Below are positions 34,740-44,719 of a stretch of 64,000 nt of DNA, piece after piece. The notes under the pieces are model-generated. The model saw only the letters and a program-made list of their open reading frames with translations, did no database searches and had not been told where the DNA came from. Where the stretch lies: contig OZ010581.1 in assembly GCA_963932145.1 (NCBI GenBank), positions 89,485,055 to 89,549,054 on the forward strand. The letters are read 5' to 3'. A program made the position numbers and the translations under genes. Source of the DNA: Acanthosepion lycidas. Its lineage: Eukaryota; Mollusca; Cephalopoda; Sepiida; Sepiidae. Numbering within the stretch: position 1 is the stretch's first letter; the number at the start of each line of letters is the position of its first letter.

Positions 34740-35032
34740 TTTTGTATGGAATAAAAAATGTATAGCTGGCAACATTATTCCTTTACACAAAAACGTGTAG
34801 CTGGCAACATTATTCCTTTACACAAAAACGTATAGCTGGCAACATTATTCTTTTACAAAAAAAACGTATAGCTGGCAACATTCTTTTACAAAAAAAAAAA
34901 AAACGCATAGCTGGCAACATTACTTTTTTACAAAAAAACTTAGAGCTGGAAACATTGTTTCAAAAACAGAGCTAGCAACATTATTGTTTCAAAAACTTAG
35001 AGCTGGCAACATTATTTTTCTGAAAACATTAT
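34740..35032 (+). repeat. Minisatellite, about eight units of roughly 36 bp
   Basis: The word TAGCTGGCAACATT or a close variant recurs at about 34757, 34798, 34831, 34869, 34908, 34944, 34972 and 34993. The spacers are A- and T-tracts whose length differs between units, and the last units are shorter and more diverged. Confidence 0.93.
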
Positions 35033-35034
35033 CT

Positions 35035-35110
35035 GAGACCTTGCTTTTGGATGCAGTTTATCACCGTACCCAGGACGCGGATGTAGTTTACCGTCATACG
35101 CAGGACGCTG
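35035..35110 (-). repeat. Two short copies of the SINE-like repeat start
   Basis: Complementary-strand words TGATAAACTGCATCC and GGTAAACTACATCCGCGTCC are tandem copies of the segment that begins the repeat at 29.55 and 53.83 kb. Confidence 0.5.
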
Positions 35111-35460
35111 AGACAACAGAGCTTTGGTTCAACAAAAGGATGCTGAGAATACCATAATGAACATATGGATAAGGAATACATTTTAATGGAAGAGAAACAA
35201 AAAGAGCAATTATAGAAAAGATCAGAAACAGATAGTTGAAATTTCTGGGACACAAAATGAGAAATGAGTTTTTGAAAATGCGACATTTATAGGAAAGCAC
35301 CGACTAACAAACTTGTGTAAACTGATAGCGGAACAGGGTCTGCGAGTGAGTGTAAACAGAATAATATTGCTAAAATTTACAAACAATGGGAAATTGTAGA
35401 GAGCCATGATTGCCCACTCAATGAAGGTACACGGCACATAGGACGAGAAGAAGATAATAA
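35110..35460 (+). pseudogene. LINE ORF2 C-terminal region, decayed
   Basis: Frames give KDQKQIVEISGTQNEK, LTNLCKLIAEQGLRV and RAMIAHSMKVHGT. These correspond to the LINE segment with a RKRQLKFLGH-like word followed, near the end, by RDRWRAMI..L..HGT. A purine-rich GACGAGAAGAAGATAATAAA tail follows at about 35440-35460, typical of the 3' end of such elements. Frameshifts and stops throughout. Confidence 0.5.
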
Positions 35461-35984
35461 AGAACTTTATAGTTTTTAAAGACGTATGAAAACACTTGTC
35501 ATTTATTCTTTTTATTTGCTTCTCGCGGGGAAGTAATCAAACACTATTTGATCTATGACAAATAGGACTGTGACCGACTTCTGTCATTTCAGTTCTAAAC
35601 AGATTCGTCTTCTGAGAAGCCTTAGAAACTAAGATTAGGAATCTAGCTCATTTTGTTCGTTTTCCATTGATGGTAATTTTTTAATGTAAATAATAATAAT
35701 TGTTTGGGTGACTAAGTTCGTTCAGTACGATTTTTTTTTTTTAGTATTTCCTGAAGGATGGAACCATTACTACAAACGAAATAACCTACAATTAAAAAGA
35801 TAATTCTTGTCCGATGCAAAACGAAATGGACGAAAAAAATATGAAAAAAGAATAGGCGATTAAAAATATTTTGTATCGATCTTCTAAGTAAAGCGTGTCT
35901 GACTTTTGCCCATAATAACATCTGAGCTCCAGACTTTTATCTATTCATCTAGTCAAAGTCTATATGCGCAATTCTTCTCATCGG
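35461..35984. other. Stretch without recognised gene
   Basis: AT-rich, no recognised content. Confidence 0.5.
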
Positions 35985-36125
35985 GAGATTGGAGGATTTG
36001 AGGAGCGGGGAAACCACCTTTTAATTGTTGTTGTTCCCAGGTCCGCCCTAACCCGTGGTGGTAGCACCTGTTAGGGTCTCAGCTATGGGCAAATAGTGTC
36101 TACCAGGGCTGACCAAGCTATTTAG
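35985..36125 (+). repeat. Dispersed SINE-like repeat, copy 2
   Basis: Contains ATCGGGAGATTGGAGGA and GTGGTAGCACCTGTTAGGGT, overlapping the copies at 29.6 and 53.9 kb. It lies directly upstream of the LINE at 36.1-39.8 kb and may be part of that element's 5' region. Confidence 0.65.
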
Positions 36126-36624
36126 TGTTATAGAACACGATTGCTCTAGGAGATGGAAAACTCTTACGGGAAAACCCTGAGGCATATTGTCTGCTTCGTC
36201 TGTGACGTTTATTTGCGCCGACTGAGTGTATCAATAGTTCCGAAAAGTGTGGATGGTTCTTCACAAGCCTTCACCACTTTAATCAAATCCCTTGTGTGGG
36301 TTTTCTGGCGGTTTACCTTGATTCGTTCATTCTTATCCCCATGGTGAAGGGGAAGGGGTCAGGTAAAGAATATTACTGGAAAGCTCTAGCTGGAGCTCTA
36401 CACAGTGGCAGCCGATGGGTGATGACCGTTCTTTCACAAACCCACAAGCAATTGTGATATCCCTATTTAGGATTGCACTGCTTTCCCTATTATGTGGAGG
36501 GAGCGATAAAAGCAGCCCTAAACATTGCTTGCTCACACAGAGACTTGGCAGTCCGCTGCAGCTGTCTGGTTATCCAATAAAGCAGTCTAAACAGCAAGAA
36601 AGATCAGAGTAAATATAAGAAGAA

Positions 36625-37490
36625 TTTCCATTTTGCATCTGGAATGTTCGCACTCTCCAGGAAAATGATTCTACACCAGAGCGTAAAACAGCTCTTGTTT
36701 CTCTCGACTTGAAGAAATATAACATTGACACAGCATCCATTAGTGAAACAGGTATGTCTGGTAATTCTCAGCTTAGGGAAGAGAAAGGTAGATACGTATT
36801 TTTATGGGCTGGCAAGACTGAGAAAGAGCCACGACAGTCTGGTGTTGGCTTTGCCATCGAGTCAGACCAAGCTAGCTCACTGCCTTCCTTACCTAAAGGT
36901 GTATCCGATCGCATAATGGAATTAACCCTCAATCTGGAGTGCAACACTCGTGCTACGATGGTTAGCTGCTACGCGCCAACCTTAGGTAGTTCAGATCAAG
37001 AAAAAAATGAATTTACAATCTTCTTCGGGATGTCATCTCCAAAGTCTAACATAAGGATGAATTAATCCTTACAGGTGATTTCAATGCTCGTGTTGGCAAT
37101 GATTATCATTCTTGGAAGGGCATTTTAGGTCACCATAATATTGGTCATGTGAATTCTAATGGATTACGCCTTCTCACTATATGAAAGGAATTTGACATTA
37201 GTATCACTAATACCTTCTACCAGGAACCCATCTGCCGTAAGACAACATGGATGCATCATCGTTCGAAAGACTGGCATCTGATCGATTACATCATCACCAA
37301 AAGACGGAACATAAAAGATTTTAAGATAACGCGTTCATTCCATACAACATGCTATCTGTCAGATCACGCTCTATTTCGGAGTAAAGCTACACTACATCTG
37401 CAAAAGCAAAGGATTATAAAATCTACAGTGCCCAAGCGCATCAACGTACTACCTCTTAAATCGACTGAAACAAATAAATCAGCTCTCTGA
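36625..37490 (+). pseudogene. LINE APE-type endonuclease domain
   Basis: WNVRTLQENDSTPERKTALV (about 36639) starts the domain. YNIDTASISETGMSGN holds the catalytic glutamate region, and MVSCYAPTLGSS and GDFNARVGN (about 37073) are core strands. HLIDYIITK and YLSDHALFRSK (about 37350-37385) carry the S-D-H catalytic end. A stop at 37047-37049, a frame change at about 37060 and another stop at 37182 interrupt it. Most catalytic residues are still present. Confidence 0.85.
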
Positions 37491-38290
37491 CAAATTTGAT
37501 GCTGAACTTGATTCTGTAAACATTACCAATGATATCGAATCATCTCGGAAGGTTACGCGTGATGCAATATATTCTTCATCCTCGGAGGTTCTCGGGCTAA
37601 CACATCGTAAACATCAAGACTGGTTTGATGACAATAATACAGAATTTCAGCAGCTTATAGATCAATTGCATTCTTCTCATACAGCATGGACTGAGGATAG
37701 GAACTCATCCGTTATGAAGATCGCTTACAAGAAGTGCAAAAGTCAGGTTGAATGAGCTCTCAGAGCCATGAAAGAGCGTGGGTGGTCGGAAAAGGCCACT
37801 GAACTCCAAGAAGCTTCAGATAAAAATGATCTAAAGGCTTTCTATGCTGCCTCAAGAGCATTTTCCGTCTTCAGAATAGTGGTGTTGCTCCAATCTCCAC
37901 AGCAGATGGTGAATCTCTTTTAGCGGTTAAGTTAGACATTTTAGATCGCTGGAAAGAGCATTTTGAAACTGTTAAACAACACTTCAGTTACTGATGAGGA
38001 ATCCATCACAGCAATTGAGCAAAATCGCGAAATTCCGGAGTTGTCTTTTGAACCTACCTATCAAGAGTTAAGTGAGTATATCAAGCAATTCTCACCTCCG
38101 CCTAGGGATCCTATTCCACCCTAAGTGTATAAGCATGGTGGCCAAAAGTTGATTGAAAAGTTACACCTCCTTTTCGTGGCGATATGGAAGGCAGGATGTG
38201 CCCCGCATGATTATCAAACACCTCTACAAAAATACGAGTTCTAAGTGTGTCTGTGATAATCATAGGGGTATACACTACATCAAATTGCAG
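37491..38290 (+). pseudogene. LINE ORF2 linker region
   Basis: Diverged sequence between endonuclease and RT. Short readable pieces such as KHQDWFDDNNTEF and FSVFRIVVLL lie in different frames. The piece near 38085-38125 (FSPPPRDPIPP) is the degraded equivalent of the GRAPGRDGIP motif in the other LINE. Confidence 0.6.
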
Positions 38291-39060
38291 GCAAAATCCT
38301 AGCTAGACTAATTCTAAACAGAATCATTATACACCTTGTTGACGACATTAATCCTGAATCGCAGTGTGGTTTTCGTTCTGGTCGTCGCACCATTGATATG
38401 ATATTTTCCCTTCGTCAAGTTGCAGAGAAGGTTCACGAGGAGTTGTACATGGTGTTTGTGGACTTGATGAAGGCCTTTGACACTGTGAATCCAGAGGCTC
38501 TTTGGCAAGTCTTGAGAAAATTCTGTATCCCTGAAATCATGCTGAAGCAATTAAAGCTAATAATTTGTCTGATGGTATGATGTCAGAATCCTTTGATGTC
38601 CTACATGGCACTAAGCAAGGTTGTGTCATGGCCCCTGTCCTTTTTGCCCTTTTCTTCTCGGTGATTCTGAAATATGCATGTGCCTGCACAGAGTCCGGCG
38701 TCAAGTTTCAATTTCGAAAGTTTCAAAGCCATGACCCATCTTAGTACGCAAAGTATTCAATATTTGTTGTTTGCTGATGCTGTTACTCGTGTGACGACAT
38801 CCTTTGCGGAGGCTAAACACCTAATAAATCGTTTCTCTGCTGCATATAAGGCCCTTGGTCTTACACTTAGCATGAAGAAAACTGAAGTAGTGCAGCAACC
38901 TTTTCCTACCTTGAAGCAATTTTGTGGTGAGAAACAAAAACCACCAGTCTACAAACTTCCAGGGAGATCATTGAATTTAGAAGACAAAGCCCTGGACTAT
39001 GTAAAGTCTTTCACCTATCTTGGTAGCAAAGTCAATTACAGTGGAACTTTAGATGATTAA
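38291..39060 (+). pseudogene. LINE reverse transcriptase with disabled catalytic box
   Basis: Readable motifs are GKILARLILNRII and CGFRSGRRTIDMIFSLRQVA. FVDLMKAFDTVNPEALWQVL is motif A, with the first catalytic aspartate. HGTKQGCVMAPVLFALFF follows in another frame after 38580. YLLFADAVTRV (about 38760-38793) stands where FADD is expected, so the second catalytic aspartate is replaced by alanine in this frame. The thumb has LSMKKTEVVQ and SFTYLGSKVNYSG. Confidence 0.85.
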
Positions 39061-39812
39061 ATCATGCATCAGATTGCTAAGGCTACCAGTGCTTTCAGCA
39101 AACTTCGCCATCGCTTGTGGAATGAGCATGTATTCGACTGGATATGAAAATTCGGGTTTACAGAGCTGTTGTACTTGCCATCCTTTTGTACGGCTCAGAG
39201 TCGTGAAATCTATAGAGGTACCATATACGCCAGCTAGATGTTTTCCATAAAAACTGTCTGTGTGTAATCTATGGAGTTAGCCTTAAAGATAGAACATCTA
39301 ACGTAGAAGTGATTAACAGGTGTATTATTGGAGGAATCGAGGCTTTTCTCATACAGTCCCAGTTACGGTGGACTGGTCATGTCTTGAGAATTATTCTTAG
39401 ATACCCAAGATCCTAATGTACAGGCAGTTAGCTCAGGGCTACAGGAATGTAGGACGACCATGGCTAAGATACAAAGACAAGCAGAAAAGCAACTTGAAGC
39501 TGTCAATATACCACATAACACACTTGAGGGCTTAGCCTTGGAGCGTGTAGAATGGAGATCAACGTGTTTTAATGGACTCAACAGTTTTCCATTTGCTTGT
39601 CTGAATCATCTTCATGAAGCGAGAGCAAGATCTAAAAGGTCAGCCAATCTAACAGTGAACTCATATCACAATCTGTACTCTTGCTCCATATGCAGCCTCC
39701 TTTGTAAATCACTAGCGGGTCTTAAGTACCACTTAAGATTATTGCACAAAATTTCATATCTGAATCAATTAAGCTGTCAGAACCTAATACGTCGAAACCA
39801 ACGGGAGAGTCC
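39061..39812 (+). pseudogene. LINE ORF2 C-terminal region with C2H2 finger
   Basis: Pieces in several frames lead into an open segment (39460-39800) with QRQAEKQLEAVNIPHNTLEG and finally CSICSLLCKSLAGLKYHLRL LH, a C-x2-C...H-x4-H finger equivalent to the one ending the 13.8-kb LINE. The frame then runs into the TA array. Confidence 0.75.
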
Positions 39813-39839
39813 ATTATATATATATATATATATATATAC

Positions 39840-39922
<83 letters not shown>

Positions 39923-39945
39923 GGTGTGTGTGTGTGTGTGTGTGT
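39813..39945. repeat. (TA)n-(TG)n array forming the LINE tail
   Basis: TA with several CATA and GTATA interruptions to about 39897, then TG with one GG interruption to 39945. Confidence 0.96.
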
Positions 39946-41139
39946 TATCGGCCGTATATGTCAAAATTTGTCTTTCGTGAAATAATGGACTAATTATTAC
40001 ACTATTTACGTACTGACTATTGTTCTCATGTTTGTTTGTTTTTTTTTTTGTTGTCATCAGAACGCTTCCTCCTTTGTTCTTTCCAGTGCTCATCGATATG
40101 TGTACTTGCAGAGATTTCCGAATTGAACATTTTATTTAACAGACTGTTCATGTCCAACTTTGGATATCTCGTCTCGTTCATTTTTTTAATACTGCTGGTT
40201 ATTGCTCGTCCGTTTCCAGTAAGTATAGACTGACCAGCCCAAGGATTGACATCACAATTATTATATCACTCAATTCATTAATCAACGCTTTAATGAACTA
40301 AGCTATTGTCCCTCATATGGAGTGGATAATCCGAATATAACTAGTGATAATAATGAAGATCCCTATCCCAGAAATACACGCGGGGAATGGACATTTCTTT
40401 CAATTTCATACAGTATGGAATTAACAAAGTTGAAATATTTAATCGATAATGACACTGCCTCGTCAGTGTTAACGCCGTTGGCAGATAAATTCTAATTTCC
40501 GTGACCGAAGGAAAATCCGCTTCTTCTGTCCTACAGAGATATTAACTTAGAATGAAGTCTCACAGTGCCTCGAAGTCACGTAAAATCACGTTGTGTGTCT
40601 CTTTCGGAAATAGATGAAATGCTTTCTTTTTCAATCCTAACAGCTAAACAAAATATTAGATAGCTGTTAGCAGTGGAACTGACAAGAAAAGTGCTATTAA
40701 AAAAGAAATGAGTTATGGAAATGCAATGGGACATATTTATTTTGGAAGAAAACATCATTGTCTTGAAAAATAGGAAAAAACCTGCTATTGGCATTGAAAA
40801 TGTTGTTGAAAGAAATTATATAAAATGATAAATTATTTGATAATAAAAAAAAATAAAGAACTGCGATTTTTCTTATTAAAGTAACAGAGAAAAATATATT
40901 CTGAATTGTTCGGAAGCAGCAATTTTGCTTGAATTGATATTTTTAATTTTATTAAATGTTAAATTTTCAAATCAACCATAGTGATTCTAAATAGCAAGAT
41001 TTTTTTTCTGAATGCATCGACGATTTTATTTTTGAAAAAAATTCTGCAACTGTAAAAATGTTAGTAACCAACTGTTTCATACATATTCCATCTTGCATAA
41101 CTGAATATTTCATAACATACATACAACTCTCACAGACAG
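39946..41139. other. Stretch without recognised gene
   Basis: Open frames at 40036-40233 and 40576-40794 are hydrophobic and carry no motif. Confidence 0.5.
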
Positions 41140-41150
41140 ACACACACACA

Positions 41151-41221
<71 letters not shown>
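41140..41221. repeat. (CA)n-(TA)n-(CA)n array
   Basis: CA units, about 63 bp of TA, then ACACAC. Confidence 0.95.
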
Positions 41222-41222
<1 letters not shown>

Positions 41223-41239
41223 ATCAACAACAAATACTT

Positions 41240-41474
41240 GCATCAACTCCTTGTTATCAGCACTTCCAATAATTGTGGCTGGTTCTACACAAGCCTACAC
41301 AACTTTAAACAAATCTTTTCAGTAGATAGCCTGCAGTTCCGTTCTGTGTTCCTTCTTTGCTATTCCACCAGGGCAACATGTCCACTGGCAAGAGAGTTAA
41401 GGCGACTCGGACAGGTACAGGATTAAAAACTCAACTGTAAGATACTCATACGTCGAAAACGATGGGGAGAGTCC

Positions 41475-41476
<2 letters not shown>
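41240..41476 (+). mobile_element. Short non-autonomous element sharing LINE ends
   Basis: Its left part (GTGGCTGGTTCTACACAAGC to about 41315) resembles 36249-36297 in the 5' region of the plus-strand LINE. Its last 35 bp or so (ATACGTCGAAAACGATGG, GGAGAGTCCAT) match that LINE's 3' terminus, and both are followed by (TA)n. No coding region. It may be an internal-deletion derivative or a SINE using the LINE's machinery. Confidence 0.55.

Positions 41477-41514
<38 letters not shown>
41477..41514. repeat. (TA)n tail of the short element
   Basis: Pure TA run right after GAGAGTCCAT. Confidence 0.96.
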
Positions 41515-41517
<3 letters not shown>

Positions 41518-41563
41518 GCAATTTATGTGTACACACACATGTATACAGATATAACATTATATA

Positions 41564-41590
41564 CAGGGCGCGATGCATAAATTGTCACCT
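41564..41590 (+). mobile_element. Possible mariner-type terminal repeat
   Basis: TA followed by CAGGGCGCGATGCATAAATT resembles mariner termini of the CAGGGTG...ATAAATTGTCACC type. The partner end was not found and the sequence downstream could not be read as a transposase. Confidence 0.25.
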
Positions 41591-41894
41591 GAATTACGCA
41601 CAATTCAGAATAACACTGACATCTCCAAACATCTTCGTAATCACCATTAGACTAATCCAACTCTGCAATGTCCTCAGATTAACAGGCAAATATTCTAAAA
41701 TGTTTGTATTGGATCTTTCGGTTCGAATGCTAAGCAGTACAACGTGCCGTTTCCAGATTTCTGCGTCATGGTGTTCTTTTTCTTATACACGGTGCCAAAC
41801 TGACCCCACTATTCCGTGCAATCGACAAAAAAAAAAAATCAACGGGCATGCGTGAAATTAAAAATGTACTGGAGCGAAAATTTACCCACTTCTC

Positions 41895-42225
41895 ACATAC
41901 ACTAGAATGTGTGTGTATGGACTTTTAAATGACAACAATGGATGGTGATCACGAGTATTCAGCCTAAAGCATGTATCTGAAAATGATACTCCTATTTGAT
42001 ATTTGTTCAGATTCCGTGATGTCGGTGACGTTGGAAACATTTTCAGTACCTTATCATGAAATACATCTGTTTCATGCTTCGGCTAACATATTCACCAATG
42101 TTTTTAGAACAGATGTGTATGTGTGTGTGTGTGTGTGTGCGCGCGCGTGGAGGGGGTAAAAATGACAAAAATTTATGGTGACGCTGATTATTCCGCCTAA
42201 AGCATGTACCAGAAAAAAAATCGCT
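41895..42225. repeat. Direct repeat pair around a TG/CG tract
   Basis: GCCTAAAGCATGTA with matching flanks (TATGGTGA / GATGGTGA upstream, GAAAATGA / GAAAAAAA downstream) occurs at about 41964 and 42198. A TG tract precedes both. A TG/GC run lies at 42119-42149. Confidence 0.6.
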
Positions 42226-42659
42226 GTATACACACATATGTATATGTACAAATACAGACACATATATAGAGAGAGGATGTAATTTTCGAAATTAAAGGAA
42301 GTTTTTTCTTTTCTTTTTTCTTTCTTTGAAGAGGAGGTATTTCGAATTTTTATGAAAATCGTAACATTATTTTTTTTGTTTACGTTCTTTAAACGATTGG
42401 CTCAGTAGTGAATTTCTTCCTTTATTATTTATATTTCAAATATTTTTAACAATAACAATAAAATGTCTTCTCATATTTAATGATAATTTTATACTATTAC
42501 ACTTTTCTTATTCATTAATTCGTTTCCATTATTGTCATTAAAGAAATAATAAGTCAAAATGGCACATTTGATAACGAGCTGTTCACTACGACATTCAACC
42601 TAAAATATATATGGTCATTCCCTGTCATACCCTGTCAGAGAACTTACATGTCTCAGTGC

Positions 42660-43127
42660 TCTCAAGAGCGAAGGCGTCTGGAGTTTCAGCTCCTGTATGG
42701 CCACTCATGGGGATAAGGTTTAAGAGGAGGGACTAGATTGATTGTTACCAACCCCCTGAAGACCTGGACAGCGGAATATGAAAAGATCTACACGAACTCA
42801 ACGAACAAACCGACGGAAAAGGGCAGCGCCAGTTGGGCTGGCTTAACGAAGGAGGACCTTGACAGAAGAAGAATCCGGCATCCCGATGCAACCAAGTTTG
42901 CCAAATCTCGTTTATCTCAATTCGAACCGCGAGGGAGGCGCTTTTCTGTGTAGCTTTATCCGTCCCCCAAAATCAAATTTACGCGAATGACTCCGTCAAA
43001 CTCTCTTTGACTAATCTTCAGGAGTAGGCTGAACCTACACAGCCATCCCCATCACCGCCACCAGAGGGGGAGAATGAGAATAAGGAGAGAGGGTGACCAT
43101 TCCGATGCTTGAGTGCGAGTAGGTGCC

Positions 43128-43130
<3 letters not shown>
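42660..43130. other. GC-richer unclassified segment with short open frame
   Basis: Between AT-rich neighbours, this block is compositionally distinct. A 71-codon frame (42738-42953) reads WTAEYEKIYTNSTNKPTEKG, then RRRIRHPDATKFAKSRLSQF; it looks protein-like but matches nothing I know. The block could be an unrecognised repeat or part of a structural RNA or retroelement UTR. No function can be assigned. Confidence 0.35.

Positions 43131-43131
<1 letters not shown>

Positions 43132-43199
<68 letters not shown>
43132..43199. repeat. (TA)n-(TAGA)n array
   Basis: TA to about 43164, then a pure TAGA run (TATC on the other strand). Confidence 0.97.
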
Positions 43200-43217
43200 G
43201 CGTAATTACATACACAA

Positions 43218-43593
43218 CAGTTCAAAAGATTCAGGCGAACCCTGGTAATTTTTAAAATTAGCCCCAAAAGTAGTTGTTATTTACTTTAAATAAAACAAAA
43301 TTATTATACATGGTTAAAAAGGTTAAGACTTAATTTTTTATTAGAAACTTTATTATAGCCAAAAGAAAAAAAAATTATGATTAAATTTTGCTCCCATCCT
43401 CCTTTAGCGTTTATCACTGCAGCACAATTTTTTGGAATTCGTTGCAAATATTTCTCAAAGCATAAGTTTTATAATTGATTCCATTCTTTTTATAATGACT
43501 CTAAGAGCTCTTTTTTCATTTTGTCCCTTCTGGTCTTCTGTCAAGTTGATACCATGCTAATTCTGGGGATGGTCTCAAACTTTTGAACTGTAA
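43218..43593 (-). mobile_element. Tc1-like transposon remnant
   Basis: Left end CAGTTCAAAAGATTCAGGC and right end AGTTTGAGACCATCCCC (read inward on the minus strand as CAGTTCAAAAGTTTGAGACC) share an 11-bp CAGTTCAAAAG terminus in inverted orientation. On the minus strand the interior reads IPKNCAAVINAKGGWEQNL, the C-terminal pattern of Tc1-type transposases (RC.AVI.A.G..T.Y). Only the last 50 or so codons are recognisable and frames shift, so this is an internally deleted relic. Confidence 0.6.
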
Positions 43594-44113
43594 TGTATAT
43601 CCTGATAAAATTATATTTTTCTCATTTTTATTTAATTTGTTTTGTATTTATTTAATGTGTTTTATGCAAATATATCCAAAGTAAACATAATTCTGTCGTA
43701 CTAAATATTTAATCGACAACTGAATTTTATTAAATTTTCCGAAGTGAAACTTTTCCTTTCCCGGATTAAAAAAAATGTATAAATATGTTTTTTTTAACCT
43801 GCTTTTCATGCAAACCCTGGCTTAGTCAATAAAGAACATTAAAAAAAGCCCTCATAATGAGTGGAAGGAATGAAGAGTCTGCATAATATGATGTATTTTC
43901 ATTTGTCACAAAGATAAATAGATACTTATTGCTCTTTTTGCATAAAAGATTATATTTCATTGTTTATATAAAATACAAAGATTTTGTTAAATGCTTTCTT
44001 TCTTACATGAACGCATACGTGATATATAATTCTAAATTCAACTATGTTCTAAACATAACTGCCTTCAGTGTGAAAATTAAATATATAAAATTAACTTAAT
44101 TAAGTAAGATATA
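43594..44113. other. AT-rich stretch, no gene seen
   Basis: No recognised content. Confidence 0.5.
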
Positions 44114-44210
44114 TTAGTTTGGTGCAAAAATAATGACGTAATAATGTTTTTGACGTATTTTTTAACGTCAAAAACGACATTATTACGTCATTATTTTTAC
44201 ACCAACCTAA
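44114..44210. mobile_element. 97-bp palindromic mariner MITE
   Basis: TTAGTTTGGTGCAAAAATAA and the rest of a 43-bp left arm pair with the right arm ending TTACACCAACCTAA, around an 8-nt centre. TA flanks each side (44112-44113 and 44211-44212). The termini resemble Hsmar1/Made1-type mariners. This is a foldback-like, non-coding derivative. Confidence 0.88.
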
Positions 44211-44678
44211 TACTATATTGGCAATTACTCTATTTACTAAATATATTGGGACACGAGCTCAACCCAGATCTTAAGTAGATACTGGAAGAATGTTAATTCT
44301 TTTTTTTTTTTTGTATTGCTTCAGAAAGTATCTGACTCCCCTTGTTATACGTTGTCTCTTCATAAGAGACGAATCAGACAAAAAATAGGAATTTGTAGCT
44401 ACAGATGAGATGGAGTAGCACAGTTATCACTCGCCTGTCTTGATAGTGTTCAAAAGAGTCTACACGACGTTGTAGGTGATTAATCATTTCCTACGGGCGA
44501 AACGTTGCGATCTGCAAGTTACTCTATTGTTATTTCCATAGTATATATTCTGACAAGCTACATTACTTTGCAAATGGGACCAGCCATGCCTCGTACACAA
44601 GGATGAATCCTCATTCTTTTCGTAAGGCGTGAGCTTTACTCGAGGAGCTTCTTCCCAAGAACTGCTGCTTTCACCAGT

Positions 44679-44683
<5 letters not shown>
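44211..44683. other. Stretch without recognised gene
   Basis: Includes GGGCGAAACGTTGCG at about 44497, a word reminiscent of Penelope pLTR/hammerhead ends. GTACACAAGGATGAATCC near 44594 is loosely repeated at about 45209. Confidence 0.4.

Positions 44684-44713
<30 letters not shown>
44684..44713. repeat. (TA)n microsatellite
   Basis: Short TA run at the edge of the hammerhead-like element. Confidence 0.95.

Positions 44714-44719
<6 letters not shown>

Larger units (their letters stand above)
36126..39812 (+). mobile_element. APE-type LINE (plus strand) ending in (TA)n
   Basis: A non-coding 5' region (36126-36620) is followed by endonuclease, linker, RT and a C-terminal zinc finger, the same order as in the 13.8-17.3 kb LINE but from a different lineage. 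The 3' end CGGGAGAGTCCAT runs directly into a TA/TG array. A separate copy of this 3' end, also followed by (TA)n, is at 41.45 kb, so the junction is reproducible. Coding is broken by several stops and frameshifts. No target duplication was recognised, perhaps because the tail is a microsatellite. Confidence 0.75.

Noticed and set aside
44460-44515. GTGATTA...GGGCGAAACGTTGCG as a third hammerhead-like core
   Set aside because: The core word is poor and no stem II could be drawn. It may be a Penelope pLTR relic but is not supportable.
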